64,000 bases of DNA from Mesorhizobium sp. DCY119 (GTDB taxonomy: Bacteria; Pseudomonadota; Alphaproteobacteria; Rhizobiales; Rhizobiaceae): assembly GCF_003590645.1 (NCBI RefSeq), contig NZ_CP031834.1, positions 248,001 through 312,000 of the forward strand. The letters are read 5' to 3'. Each line of letters starts with the position of its first letter. Positions within the stretch are counted from its first letter, which is position 1. A program made the translations under genes and the position numbers. The notes beneath the pieces were generated by a model, which was given only the letters and a program-made list of their open reading frames with translations, was not told the origin of the DNA and ran no database searches. This document shows positions 19,469 to 29,163 of the stretch, in pieces.

Positions 19469-20791
19469 ATGAACAACCTTGCAATCACCACCAACGAAAC
19501 CGCCCTTATCGACGTCAAGGGCGTGTGCCAGACCTATGACAATGGCGGCGCGGATCGCCTCGTCGTGCTCGACGATGTCGCACTGACCTTGCGGCCGTCG
19601 GAAATCGTCGGCCTGCTCGGCCGCTCCGGTTCGGGCAAGTCAACGCTGCTGCGCTCCATCGCCGGGCTGATCAAGCCGACCGGAGGCACCATCACCTTCG
19701 AGGGTGTGCCCGTCACCGGCACGCCCGACGGCGTGGCCATGGTGTTCCAGAGCTTTGCGCTGTTTCCCTGGCTCACTGTTTTGCAGAATGTCGAGCTTGG
19801 GCTGGAGGCGCGCGGCGTGGCACCGGCCGAGCGGCGCAAGCGCGCGCTGGAGGCAATCGACCTGATCGGCCTCGACGGCTTCGAAAGCGCCTATCCCAAG
19901 GAGCTTTCGGGTGGCATGCGCCAACGTGTCGGGCTTGCCCGCGCGCTGGTCGTGCATCCCAAGGTGCTGCTGATGGACGAGCCGTTTTCGGCGCTCGACG
20001 TGCTGACCGCCGAGACGCTGCGCACCGACCTGCTCGACCTGTGGTCGGAAGGCCGCATGCCGATCGAGTCGATCCTGATGGTGACGCACAACATTGAGGA
20101 GGCCGTGCTGATGTGCGACCGCGTGCTGATCTTCTCGTCCAATCCCGGCCGGGTGGCAGCGGAAATCCGCATCGACCTGCCACAGCCGCGCGACCGGCTC
20201 GACCCGGCGTTCCGCGCGCTGGTGGACGACATCTACGCCCGCATGACTGCGCGCAAGGGCGTAGCCGAGCCGGCGCGCGGCGGCATCTTTCCCGGCACCG
20301 GCATTGCGATGGTGCTGCCGCGCGTTTCGACCAACCTGCTCGCCGGCCTGATGGAGGCCATCGCCGCGGAGCCCTATCGCGGACAGGCCGACCTGCCGCC
20401 GCTGGCAGCCAGCCTGCAGCTTGAGATCGACGACCTGTTTCCGATCGCCGAGACGCTGCAGCTGCTGCATTTCGCCGAACTGGCCGAAGGCGACATCCGC
20501 CTGAAGCCGGCGGGCAAGCGCTTTGCCGACGGCGACGTCGACGAGCGCAAGCGGCTGTTTGCGATGCAGCTGGCGACGCATGTGCCGCTGGCAGCACATA
20601 TTCGTCGGGTGCTGGACGAGCGGTCAGGTCATGTGGCCCCTGCGCGCCGTTTCCGCGACGAGCTGGAGGACCATATGTCGGAGGAGAACGCCGAGCAGAC
20701 CGTGCGGGCGGTGACAAGCTGGGCGCGCTATGCCGAGCTGTTCGCCTATGACGAGGCATCCGACATGTTTACGCTGGAAAACCCGGCCTGA
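19469..20791 (+). CDS. ABC transporter ATP-binding protein with C-terminal AAA-associated domain
   Basis: A 440-residue protein. Residues 1-260 are an ABC ATPase of the nitrate/sulfonate/taurine type: Walker A GRSGSGKST at about 51-59, signature LSGGMRQRVGLARAL, Walker B VLLMDEPFSALD. Residues from about 285 to 425 form an extra domain of the ABC-associated AAA_assoc_C type (start GIAMVLPRVSTNLLAGLMEAI). No periplasmic binding protein is encoded with this system, so the substrate and even the direction of transport are unknown. Confidence 0.88.
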   Translation: MNNLAITTNETALIDVKGVCQTYDNGGADRLVVLDDVALTLRPSEIVGLLGRSGSGKSTLLRSIAGLIKPTGGTITFEGVPVTGTPDGVAMVFQSFALFPWLTVLQNVELGLEARGVAPAERRKRALEAIDLIGLDGFESAYPKELSGGMRQRVGLARALVVHPKVLLMDEPFSALDVLTAETLRTDLLDLWSEGRMPIESILMVTHNIEEAVLMCDRVLIFSSNPGRVAAEIRIDLPQPRDRLDPAFRALVDDIYARMTARKGVAEPARGGIFPGTGIAMVLPRVSTNLLAGLMEAIAAEPYRGQADLPPLAASLQLEIDDLFPIAETLQLLHFAELAEGDIRLKPAGKRFADGDVDERKRLFAMQLATHVPLAAHIRRVLDERSGHVAPARRFRDELEDHMSEENAEQTVRAVTSWARYAELFAYDEASDMFTLENPA

Positions 20792-20796
20792 TGAGC

Positions 20797-20826
20797 CGAG
20801 CGCGCGGCTGCATGGCCCCGCGCTCG
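20797..20826 (+). terminator. GC-rich hairpin after the ABC ATPase gene
   Basis: CGAGCGCGCGG and CCGCGCTCG pair with a two-base bulge directly after the stop codon. A short T-containing stretch follows (TTAGTCT), so termination is plausible but not certain. Confidence 0.45.
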
Positions 20827-20943
20827 CGCTTAGTCTAACACTTTGAATCCATGCACATCCTTCCCGTGTTTCGGGTTATGCGCTAGGCTCTTGCTCGCCG
20901 GCATGCGAGCCGTGCAAGGAAGCCACGATCCGGGAAGCGGCGC

Positions 20944-22665
20944 ATGCAGGCGGACGGCGATATCCGAACCGGGTCGGGCTGGAAGTCCTGGCTTCCATTC
21001 CGCTCGATGCAAGGCTGGAGCCCGAAATATCTCGGCGGCGATGTCACTGCCGGCCTGACGCTGGCCGCGATCGCCATACCCGAACAGATGGCGACTGCGC
21101 GTCTCGGCGATTTTTCACCAGAGATCGGCTTTTTCGCCTTCATGGCAGGTTCGCTGGCCTTCGCGCTGTTCGGCGCAAGCCGCTTTCTCTCGTCGGGCTC
21201 GGATTCGACGATCACGCCGATCTTTGCCGGCGGACTGGCCCTGATCGCCACATCCGGCTCGCCGCAATATGCGGTCTACGCTGCCATGCTGGCGCTGATG
21301 GTGGGCGCGATCGTAACGGCCGGCGGGTTGCTCAAGATGGGCTGGATCGCCGATCTCCTGTCGGTGCCGGTGACCGCCGGCTTCCTTGCCGGCATCGCCA
21401 TCCACATCGTCATCTCGCAATTGCCGGCGCTGCTCGGCCTGCCCGGCGGCAGCGGCAGCGTGTTCGACCGCGTCAGCGCAATCGCTGCCGACTGGGACAG
21501 CATCAACGCCTACAGCATTGCGCTCGGGATCGGCGTCTTCCTGATCGTGTTTTTCTCGGAGCGGATCAGCGCGCGCATGCCCGGCGCCCTGATCGCGCTG
21601 GCCCTGGCAACGCTGGCGGTGACGCTTTTCGGCCTGACCGGCCGCGGCGTCCATGTGCTGGGCGCGCTGCCGGAAGGGTTGCCAAAACTGTCGGTGCCCG
21701 AGGTGGGGCTTGAGGATCTGCGTACGCTGGTGCCGATGGCGCTACTGATCGCGATGATCGTGATGGTGCAGACCGCGGCGACGACGCGCTCTTTTGCCGG
21801 TCAGGACGGCAGCGGCCCCGACGTCAACCGCGATTTCGTCGGCGTCGGCGCCGGTAGCCTGCTTGCCGGGTTGATCGGTGCATTCCCGGTGAATGCCAGC
21901 CCGCCGCGCACGGCCATCGTCTCGGAGACCGGCGGCCGCTCGCAGATCAGCGGGCTGCTTGCTGTGGCGATCGTGCTGATGCTGGTGCTGTTCGGCGGCG
22001 GGCTTCTGGCGAATGTGCCGGACGCCGCACTTGCCGGCATCCTGCTCTTCGTCGCCCAGCGCATCCTGCGCTGGCAGACCTTTGCCGGTACCTTTCGGCA
22101 GGCGCCGATCGAATTCCTGCTGATTGCCATCACCGCCATTGCCATCGTCGCACTGCCGATCGAGATCGGCGTGGCCATCGGCATCGGCCTTTCGCTGCTG
22201 CACGGCATCTGGAGCACCACGCAGGCACGTGCGATCGAGTTCGAGAATGTTCCGGGCACGTCGATCTGGTGGCCCCCGAGTTCCGGCTCGAATGGCGAGC
22301 GGGTGCCGGGTGTGCTGGTCGCCGCCTTCCAGGCGCCGCTTTCCTTCGTTAATGCCGATCAGTTCGGCCGCGGTTTTCGCGCCATGATCGATGCCCGCGC
22401 CGGCAGCGTGAAGCATGTGATATTCGAGGCGAGCAGCGTCATCGATATCGATTACACCGCCGCGCAGGCGCTTTCGGGCCTGATCGCATATTGCCGCAAT
22501 CGGGGCATTACCTTCTGCATCGCCCGCATGGAATCGGTGAGGGCGCAGGCAGCACTTGCCCGGTTCGGGATCGCCGGCGAGCTTGGCCCGAACATGATCT
22601 TCCACAGCGTCGACAACGCCATCGACGCGCTGACACGGCAAGGAACGGCAAAAACGGCTGGATAG
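20944..22665 (+). CDS. SulP-family inorganic anion transporter with STAS domain
   Basis: A 573-residue SLC26/SulP transporter. The N-terminal segment WSPKYLGGDVTAGLTLAAIAIPEQMATARL is the family hallmark, followed by 10 or more membrane helices to about residue 420. The C-terminal part (about 440-560) is a cytoplasmic STAS domain (VLVAAFQAPLSFVNAD, then VKHVIFEASSVIDIDYTAA). The family carries sulfate, bicarbonate or related anions; the substrate cannot be told. A ParB-like gene follows after 9 bases. Confidence 0.9.
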   Translation: MQADGDIRTGSGWKSWLPFRSMQGWSPKYLGGDVTAGLTLAAIAIPEQMATARLGDFSPEIGFFAFMAGSLAFALFGASRFLSSGSDSTITPIFAGGLALIATSGSPQYAVYAAMLALMVGAIVTAGGLLKMGWIADLLSVPVTAGFLAGIAIHIVISQLPALLGLPGGSGSVFDRVSAIAADWDSINAYSIALGIGVFLIVFFSERISARMPGALIALALATLAVTLFGLTGRGVHVLGALPEGLPKLSVPEVGLEDLRTLVPMALLIAMIVMVQTAATTRSFAGQDGSGPDVNRDFVGVGAGSLLAGLIGAFPVNASPPRTAIVSETGGRSQISGLLAVAIVLMLVLFGGGLLANVPDAALAGILLFVAQRILRWQTFAGTFRQAPIEFLLIAITAIAIVALPIEIGVAIGIGLSLLHGIWSTTQARAIEFENVPGTSIWWPPSSGSNGERVPGVLVAAFQAPLSFVNADQFGRGFRAMIDARAGSVKHVIFEASSVIDIDYTAAQALSGLIAYCRNRGITFCIARMESVRAQAALARFGIAGELGPNMIFHSVDNAIDALTRQGTAKTAG

Positions 22666-22674
22666 AGAGGCAAC

Positions 22675-23292
22675 ATGATGGCCGACGACGTAAAACCCAA
22701 TCTGAAGCCGGTTCCGATCGAGGTGCTGCGGCCGACACAGATGACCGTGGGCTTGCGCGAAGTGGCGTTCAAACGCCACGAACTGCGCGCGTTGCCGAAC
22801 AGCAAGAAGGGCAAATTCCTCGGCCATCATTTTATCCCTGCCGTTCTCGGGCCTAAGGGATTTTACCATATCGTCGATCACCACCATCTTGCCCGCGCCT
22901 TGCAGGAAGAGGGCATCAGGGAAGTCTTCGTGACGGTGATTTCCGATCTCTCAGCGCTCGACAAGGAGGCGTTCCTGATCGTGCTCGACAATCGTTCCTG
23001 GATGCATCCCTTCGACAAGTCTGGTGTGCGCAGGACTTATGCCGACATCCCGAAGACGGTCAGTGGCTTGACGGACGACCCGTTCCGCAGCCTCGCCGGC
23101 GACGTGCTGCGGAACGGCGGCTATGCCAAGAGCATCGTTCCGTTCAGCGAGTTTCTCTGGGCCGATTTCTTCCGCCGTCGCTTCGACGCCGCGCGTCTAG
23201 ACGACGATTTCGACAAGATCGCCAAGCAGGCGCTTAAGCTCGCAAAGACCAGGGAAGCGAACTATCTGCCGGGCTGGTGCGGCCCCAACTAA
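22675..23292 (+). CDS. ParB/sulfiredoxin-like protein (ParBc_2 type)
   Basis: A 205-residue protein similar to the ParBc_2 family, which shares the ParB/Srx nuclease-like fold but lacks the DNA-binding part of chromosome-partition ParB. Visible features are VPIEVLRPTQMTVG near the start and the histidine-rich core GHHFIPAVLGPKGFYHIVDHHHLARAL at about residues 45-75 (a possible catalytic or nucleotide site). The C-terminal half has RSWMHPFDKSG and PFSEFLWADFFRRRF. No replication or partition gene is nearby, so a role in segregation is unlikely. It probably shares a transcript with the SulP transporter. Confidence 0.72.
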   Translation: MMADDVKPNLKPVPIEVLRPTQMTVGLREVAFKRHELRALPNSKKGKFLGHHFIPAVLGPKGFYHIVDHHHLARALQEEGIREVFVTVISDLSALDKEAFLIVLDNRSWMHPFDKSGVRRTYADIPKTVSGLTDDPFRSLAGDVLRNGGYAKSIVPFSEFLWADFFRRRFDAARLDDDFDKIAKQALKLAKTREANYLPGWCGPN

Positions 23293-24191
23293 ATCTTGAG
23301 GCGCCGCACGAGAAAGTCGAGAAACGCGCGGACGCGGGCCGGCAGATGACCGCCCTGCCCGAGGAACACGGCATGCACCGGCTCGATGTCGCCGGGGTTG
23401 CAGTCTTCCAGCACCGGCACCAGCCGGCCCGCCGCCACCTCGGCGCGCGCATGATAATCGGAAAGGCGCGCAAGTCCGAGCCCTTCAAGCGTCAGCTGCA
23501 TCAGCGCATCGCCGTCGCTGATCTGCATGTTGCCGGAAACCGGAACGCGGATTTCCGTGCCATCCTCCATGAGGGGCCAGCCGTCGAGATAGCGCGCGAA
23601 AGAGAAACCGAGGAGATTGTGCCCGGCGAGATCGGCCGGTGTGCGTGGCGTGCCGCGGCGGGCGAGATAGTCCGGGCTCGCTACGATCACCATGCGCGAT
23701 CCTCCCAGTTTGCGCGCGATCAGCTGCGAGTTCTTGAGCTCCCCGCTGCGGATGGCGACGTCGGTGCGTTCCTCCATGAGGTCGACGACCGTGTCGGTGA
23801 GTGCGATATCGAGCGTGACGGCCGGGTTCTCGGCGAGAAAGTCCGGGAGCAGCGGCAGCAAATAGTGCCGGCCCAGCGCGAAATTGGTGTTGACGCGAAG
23901 GCGGCCAGCTGGAATCTCGTTTGCCGAGGCGCATCGCTCGGCCTCGTCTAGATCGGCGAGCAGGCGCACGCTGCGCTCGTAGAAAACGCCGCCTTCCGGT
24001 GTGAGCTGGAGACGCCGCGTCGAGCGGTTGACCAGCCGCGTGCCGAGCCGCGCCTCAAGCCGCGCCACCAGCTTGCTGACCGCCGACGGCGTCATGCGGA
24101 AGGCGCGGGCGGCGGCCGAAAATCCGCCGAGTTCGACGACCCTGACGAAGACTTCCATCTCGCCCGAGCGGTTGACATCCAGTCGTGCCAT
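23289..24191 (-). CDS. LysR-family transcriptional regulator
   Basis: A 300-residue LysR regulator. The N-terminal helix-turn-helix is GGFSAAARAFRMTPSAVSKLVARLEARLG (about residues 22-50) and the substrate-binding domain covers about 92-295. It is read divergently from the MFS gene with 106 bases between starts, so regulation of that exporter is likely by position. Its stop codon overlaps the stop of the convergent ParB-like gene. Confidence 0.9.
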   Translation of the reverse strand: MARLDVNRSGEMEVFVRVVELGGFSAAARAFRMTPSAVSKLVARLEARLGTRLVNRSTRRLQLTPEGGVFYERSVRLLADLDEAERCASANEIPAGRLRVNTNFALGRHYLLPLLPDFLAENPAVTLDIALTDTVVDLMEERTDVAIRSGELKNSQLIARKLGGSRMVIVASPDYLARRGTPRTPADLAGHNLLGFSFARYLDGWPLMEDGTEIRVPVSGNMQISDGDALMQLTLEGLGLARLSDYHARAEVAAGRLVPVLEDCNPGDIEPVHAVFLGQGGHLPARVRAFLDFLVRRLKI

Positions 24192-24297
24192 GGTGACTTC
24201 AATTCATAAATGATTTTCCCAAAAGCATTCTACCTCACAGGTGGATCGAGGTCCATATAGGGTCGATCTTTCACCCGCGCTGACAAGGAATTCGACC

Positions 24298-25485
24298 ATG
24301 CCCAGGGCGCTTTACGCATTGACCGTTGGGGCCTTCGGCATCGGCTCCACGGAATTCGTCATCATGGGACTGCTGCTGCAAGTGGCGGCGGACCTCAACG
24401 TAACCATTGCCGCCGCCGGGTTGCTAATCAGCGGCTACGCGCTCGGCGTTTTCGTCGGCGCACCCATCCTCACCATCCTCACCCTCAGGCTGCCGCGCAA
24501 GGCGGTGCTGCTGACGCTGATGGTGATTTTCATCGTCGGTAACGCGGCGAGTGCGCTGGCGCCGGACTACACCTGGCTGATGGTGGCGCGGGTCATCACG
24601 GCACTCACCCATGGCACCTTCTTCGGCGTCGGCGCGGTCGTCGCGACCGGCCTGGTGCCGCAGGATCGCAAGGCCTCCGCCATTTCGATCATGTTCACCG
24701 GCCTGACGCTTGCGACCCTGCTCGGCGTGCCCTTCGGCGCGTGGCTCGGCCTGCATTTCGGCTGGCGCTCGACCTTCTGGGCGGTCGCTGCCATCGGCGT
24801 CATCGGCTTTGCTGCTATCGCCCTGCTGGTGCCCGGCGACAAGGCGACCGACGAGCCGGTGCGGCTGCGCGAGGAATTTGCGGCGGTCGCACGACCGCAG
24901 GTGCTGCTCGGCCTGCTCATCACCGTGATTGGCTATGCAGGCGTGTTTGCCGTCTTCACCTATATCCAGCCGCTGCTGACGCAGGTGACCGGTTTCCCGG
25001 AAACGGCGGTCTCGCCGATCCTGCTGGTGTTCGGCGGCGGCATGATCGCCGGCAATCTCATCGGCGGACGCCTTGCCGACCGCAAGCTGATGGCGACCTT
25101 GCTCGGAACCCTGACCGCGCTGGCGGTGGTGATGGGCCTGATGACCTTCGCGCTCCACAACCAGATCGCGGCGGTGCTGTTCGTCGGCCTGCTCGGTGCT
25201 GCGGCCTTCGCCACGGTTGCGCCCTTGCAGCTTCGCGTTCTCCAGAAGGCGGAAGGCGGCGGGCAGACGCTCGCTTCGAGCCTCAACATCGCCGCCTTCA
25301 ATCTCGGCAATGCAATGGGTGCCTGGCTGGGAGGCGTGGTGATCGAGCATGGCCCCGGCCTCGGCGCGGTGACCTGGGTGGCGGCGCTGGTAACGGTCGC
25401 GGGTCTTCTGCTCGCCCTGCTCAGCCGGGCACTTGAGCGCAAGCAGGACCGGGTGAGCGCTGCGCTGGCAAACGCCGCCTGCTGA
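24298..25485 (+). CDS. MFS transporter, AraJ/drug-efflux type
   Basis: A 395-residue major facilitator protein with 12 predicted helices. The start PRALYALTVGAFGIGSTEFVIMGLLLQVAADLNV is typical of the AraJ/YdhP/CmlA-like efflux branch. The ATG at 24298 follows AAGGAATT and places the first helix at once, so the longer frame from 24241 is not used. Controlled probably by the divergent LysR gene. Substrate unknown (sugar, drug or arabinose-like compounds in relatives). Confidence 0.87.
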   Translation: MPRALYALTVGAFGIGSTEFVIMGLLLQVAADLNVTIAAAGLLISGYALGVFVGAPILTILTLRLPRKAVLLTLMVIFIVGNAASALAPDYTWLMVARVITALTHGTFFGVGAVVATGLVPQDRKASAISIMFTGLTLATLLGVPFGAWLGLHFGWRSTFWAVAAIGVIGFAAIALLVPGDKATDEPVRLREEFAAVARPQVLLGLLITVIGYAGVFAVFTYIQPLLTQVTGFPETAVSPILLVFGGGMIAGNLIGGRLADRKLMATLLGTLTALAVVMGLMTFALHNQIAAVLFVGLLGAAAFATVAPLQLRVLQKAEGGGQTLASSLNIAAFNLGNAMGAWLGGVVIEHGPGLGAVTWVAALVTVAGLLLALLSRALERKQDRVSAALANAAC

Positions 25486-25496
25486 ATGTGAGAACA

Positions 25497-25524
25497 GTGC
25501 TCGGCGATTTTACCTGCCGAGCAC
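25497..25524. terminator. Bidirectional terminator between MFS and CAP genes
   Basis: GTGCTCGGC (25497-25505) and GCCGAGCAC (25516-25524) form a perfect 9-bp stem; the loop has a T-rich part in one direction. The last codons and stop of the CAP gene are inside the stem. Confidence 0.65.
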
Positions 25525-25980
25525 AAGCGCCCAGTATTTCCGGTCGCTGCCGGCCTCGTCACGAACATAGGCGAGGCCGTAGCGGCTGAAACGTGCATCG
25601 AGCATGTTGCGGCGGTGGCCTTGCGAATTCATCCACATGGAAAAGAGCTTGGCCATGTCCATGCCGCCATGGGCGACATTTTCCGCCGCCGCCCCCTCGA
25701 CGCCATTGTCCTTCATGCGCGCCGAAAAGTCCTTGCCCCAGCCGGTCGTGTGCGTCATGCGACCAGAACGCGCCATATAGCCGGCCTGCTGAAGGGCTGC
25801 TTTCTCCAGGCGGGAGTCCGCCACCAGCGTGCCCAGCCCGTTTGCCGAGCGTATCTCGGCGAGATAGCTATAGGCTGAACTGGAGGCGCCGGCCCCCTCA
25901 CCCGGAGCGCGCGCCGTCTGGCAGGCGGCAAGAAACAGCAGCGCCCACAGGGCTGCGCCCCCGAAAATCTTCGTCTTCAT
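25510..25980 (-). CDS. CAP-domain (SCP/PR1-like) lipoprotein
   Basis: A 156-residue secreted protein. The N-terminus has a lipoprotein signal with lipobox LAAC near residue 20. The CAP domain follows, with HTTGWGKDFSARM, the catalytic-like ENVAHGG and SQGHRRNMLD. Such bacterial CAP proteins resemble SafA/YkwD and are extracytoplasmic; molecular function is unclear. The ATG at 25980 is preferred over an in-frame TTG two codons upstream. Confidence 0.85.
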   Translation of the reverse strand: MKTKIFGGAALWALLFLAACQTARAPGEGAGASSSAYSYLAEIRSANGLGTLVADSRLEKAALQQAGYMARSGRMTHTTGWGKDFSARMKDNGVEGAAAENVAHGGMDMAKLFSMWMNSQGHRRNMLDARFSRYGLAYVRDEAGSDRKYWALVLGR

Positions 25981-26100
25981 GTTCAATCTGGTCTTCCGTC
26001 ACGCTTCCGGCAGTCGATATGCCGGCGTGCGTCGCGATCCGGCGGAACGGATGTTGCGCGCAATCACGTCAAGAATATGCCGCCGCCCAAGCCGCGGCCG

Positions 26101-29100
26101 CTATTCTTCCGCGACCGCAGGCTCTGCTTCCGGTTCGCGAACGCGGAACCAGGCGACATAGAGCGCGGGCAGGAAGATCAGTGTGATCAGCGTGCCGACG
26201 ATGATACCGCCCATCATCGCATAGGCCATCGGACCCCAGAAAATCTCGCGCGAAATCGGGATGAGCGCGAGGCTGGCGGCGGCAGCCGTCAGCAGGATCG
26301 GGCGGGCGCGATGGTCGCTTGCCTCATAGACGGCTTCCCATAGCGGTTTGCCCTCCGCCTTCAACGCATCGATCTGCGTGACCAGAATGACCGAGTTGCG
26401 GATCAATATGCCGATCAGCGCCAGCACACCCAATATGGCGACGAACCCAAGCGGCGCGCCGGACGGCACCAGCGCCGCAACCACGCCTATCAGACCGAGT
26501 GGTGCTACGCTGACCACCAGCACCATGCTGTTGAAACTCTGGAGCTGAAGCATCAGAAGCGTGAGCATCGTCAGCAGCATCAGCGGCACGACCGCAACGA
26601 TGGGCGCCTGGCTCTTGCCGCTGTCCTCGACGGTGCCGCCGACCTCGACCTTGTAATCGAGCGGCAGCTTGCCGGAGAATTCGGCAACAGCCGGCGCGAG
26701 GCTCGTCACGATCGTCGCCGGCTGGGCAGGCCCGACGATGCTGGCCTTCAAGGTAATAGTCGGCTGACGCGAACGCCGCCACACCACCGGCTGCTCAAGC
26801 CCGTATTCGAATGTGGCGATGGCGCCGAGCGGGACAGAGCTTCCACTGCCGCTTGGCAGTTGCAAGCCCTGCAACGCCTCTACCGAGTTCCGGTCGACCG
26901 CCTGCGCGCGACCCACCACATTCACCAGATAGATGCTGTCTCTTATCTGGGTGACGGTGACACCGGCCACGATGCTGTTGAGGCTCGACGCGATCTGCTC
27001 GGAACTGACGCCAAGCTGCCGTGCCTTGTCCTGCAATATATCGACCTTGATCACCCGTGACGGTTCGTTCCAGTCATAGACGACCGCGCCCACCCGCGTG
27101 TCCTTGCCCAGCACGTCGGCCAGTTGCAGCGAAAACGCGCGCACTTTTTCGACGTCGGGCCCACTGAGGCGATACTGGATCGGTCGGCCCACCGGCGGCC
27201 CGAGTTCAAGGCCCTTCACCAGCACGTCGATGCCCTGGAACTCTTTCTGCGCCTTCTCCACGAGCTTGGCACGGAGGCGCTCGCGCGCCTCGACGCTCTT
27301 GGTCAGGATCACCACCTGGCCGAAATAGGGGTTGGGCGGCTGGACGTCATAAGAGAGGATGAAGCGGGCGGCACCGGCGCCGACATAGGATGTCCAGCGC
27401 ACGATGTCGTCGTCGCCGACGAGGCTCGCCTCCAGCCGGTCCATCTGCACCTGCGTTTCGCGGATCGTGCTGTTCTGGCGCAAGGTCATGTCGACGATGA
27501 GCTCGGGGCGGTCCGAGGGCGGGAAGAACTGCTGCTGCACGAAGCGGAAGCCGAGAAGTGCTCCGACAAACAGCACCAGCGTGGCGGCAATCGTTATCCA
27601 GCGGTAGCGCATGGCCGCATGCAGCACCTGGCGGAATTTCTTGCGCACCCAGCCGACATGGTCCTCATGCTTCTTCATGTTCTTGGGCAGGAAGGTCGCG
27701 CCGAGCAATGGCGCGAACAGCACCGCAACGACCCAGGAAAGGAGTAGCGAGATGGCGATCACCTCGAACAGCGAGAAGGTGTATTCGCCGGCACTGCTGC
27801 TGTTCAGGCCGATCGGGATGAAGCCCGCGACCGTCACCAGCGTGCCGGTCAGCATCGGGAAGGCGATTGACGTCCAGGCATAGCCGGCCGCCTTCTCGCG
27901 GGTGTCGCCGGCCTCCAGGCGCGTCACCATGGTTTCGATGGCGATCATCGCATCGTCGACCAACAGCCCGAGCGAGATGATGAGCGCGCCGAGCGAAATG
28001 CGCTGAAGATTGATGCCGAGATATTCCATGAAGACGAAGGTCATCGCCAGAACCAGCGGGATCGACAACGAGACGACGATGCCCGCGCGGAAACCGAGAC
28101 TGATGAAGCTGACGGCAAGCACGATGGCAATCGCTTCGAACAGCGCCCGCGTGAAGCCGCCGACCGCTTCCTCGACCACCGCCGGCTGATCGGCCACCAG
28201 ATGCACGTTGACGCCGATGGGCAATTCCTGCTCGACGCGCGCCATGGTCTCCTTCAGCTTCTCGCCAAAATGGAGAATGTTGGAGCCGTCCTTCATGCCG
28301 ATCGCCAGGCCGATGGCCGGCTTGCCGCCATAGCGGAACAGCGACTGCGGCGGGTCTTCATAACCGCGGCTGATGGTGGCGACATCGCTCAGGCGGAAGA
28401 AGCGGTCGTTGACGCGCAAATTGACGTTGCGCAGGCTTTCCTGGGAGGTGAACTGCCCGCTGACGCGGACGGCGATCCGCTCGGGCCCCGCCTGGATGAC
28501 GCCGGACGGCGTGATCGCATTCTGGCTCTGCAGCGTGTCGATGACCGCCTGCTGGTCCAGGCCGAGGGCAGCGATGCGCTGGGTCGAGAATTCGAGATAG
28601 ACGACCTCGTCCTGCGCGCCGAGTATGTCGATCTTGCCCGCTTCGGGAATGGCAAGAACGCGGCGGCGGACCTCTTCCACATAATCGCGCAGTTGGCGCG
28701 GCGTCAGGCCGTCGGTGGTGAAGGCATAGATGTTGCCGAATACATCACCGAACTGGTCGTTGAAGGCAAAGCCGGCGAAGCCGTCCGGGAAATCGCCGCG
28801 AATGTCGGCCATCATGTTGCGGACGCGCGTCCAACTGTCGGTGATGCGCACGCCGCGCACCGATTCGGCCAGATTGACGAATACGGTGGTCTGGCCCGGC
28901 GTCGTGACGCTCTTGGTGTAGTCGAGCGTGTCGAGTTCCTCGAGCTTGCGTTCGATGCGTTCGGTGACCTGCGACAGCGTCTCGTCGAGCGAAGCACCCG
29001 GCCAGGAAGCGCTGACCGTCATCGTCTTGATGGCGAAGGCCGGATCTTCCTCACGCCCGAGATTGAGATAGGAAAGCACACCCGCCACCAGCGCGATGAC

Positions 29101-29163
29101 CATCAGGTACCAGATCAGCGATCGGTGGCGCAGCGCCCAGTCGGACAGGTTGAAACCGTTCAT
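26101..29163 (-). CDS. RND-family efflux pump, inner-membrane permease
   Basis: A 1020-residue resistance-nodulation-division permease of the hydrophobic/amphiphilic efflux type. It has two repeats, each with one helix, a large periplasmic porter domain and six helices. The paired acidic residues for proton transfer are in ISLGLLVDDAMIAIETMV, in helix 4. It forms the trimeric pump of a tripartite system. Its ATG overlaps the stop of the upstream adaptor gene by four bases, so the three genes form one operon; no outer-membrane channel gene is adjacent, so a TolC-type protein must come from elsewhere. Confidence 0.93.
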   Translation of the reverse strand: MNGFNLSDWALRHRSLIWYLMVIALVAGVLSYLNLGREEDPAFAIKTMTVSASWPGASLDETLSQVTERIERKLEELDTLDYTKSVTTPGQTTVFVNLAESVRGVRITDSWTRVRNMMADIRGDFPDGFAGFAFNDQFGDVFGNIYAFTTDGLTPRQLRDYVEEVRRRVLAIPEAGKIDILGAQDEVVYLEFSTQRIAALGLDQQAVIDTLQSQNAITPSGVIQAGPERIAVRVSGQFTSQESLRNVNLRVNDRFFRLSDVATISRGYEDPPQSLFRYGGKPAIGLAIGMKDGSNILHFGEKLKETMARVEQELPIGVNVHLVADQPAVVEEAVGGFTRALFEAIAIVLAVSFISLGFRAGIVVSLSIPLVLAMTFVFMEYLGINLQRISLGALIISLGLLVDDAMIAIETMVTRLEAGDTREKAAGYAWTSIAFPMLTGTLVTVAGFIPIGLNSSSAGEYTFSLFEVIAISLLLSWVVAVLFAPLLGATFLPKNMKKHEDHVGWVRKKFRQVLHAAMRYRWITIAATLVLFVGALLGFRFVQQQFFPPSDRPELIVDMTLRQNSTIRETQVQMDRLEASLVGDDDIVRWTSYVGAGAARFILSYDVQPPNPYFGQVVILTKSVEARERLRAKLVEKAQKEFQGIDVLVKGLELGPPVGRPIQYRLSGPDVEKVRAFSLQLADVLGKDTRVGAVVYDWNEPSRVIKVDILQDKARQLGVSSEQIASSLNSIVAGVTVTQIRDSIYLVNVVGRAQAVDRNSVEALQGLQLPSGSGSSVPLGAIATFEYGLEQPVVWRRSRQPTITLKASIVGPAQPATIVTSLAPAVAEFSGKLPLDYKVEVGGTVEDSGKSQAPIVAVVPLMLLTMLTLLMLQLQSFNSMVLVVSVAPLGLIGVVAALVPSGAPLGFVAILGVLALIGILIRNSVILVTQIDALKAEGKPLWEAVYEASDHRARPILLTAAAASLALIPISREIFWGPMAYAMMGGIIVGTLITLIFLPALYVAWFRVREPEAEPAVAEE

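Noticed and set aside
22675-23292. Chromosome or plasmid partition locus
   Set aside because: Only a ParBc_2-type protein is present; there is no parA, no helix-turn-helix partition domain and no parS-like site, so it is not evidence of a replicon origin.
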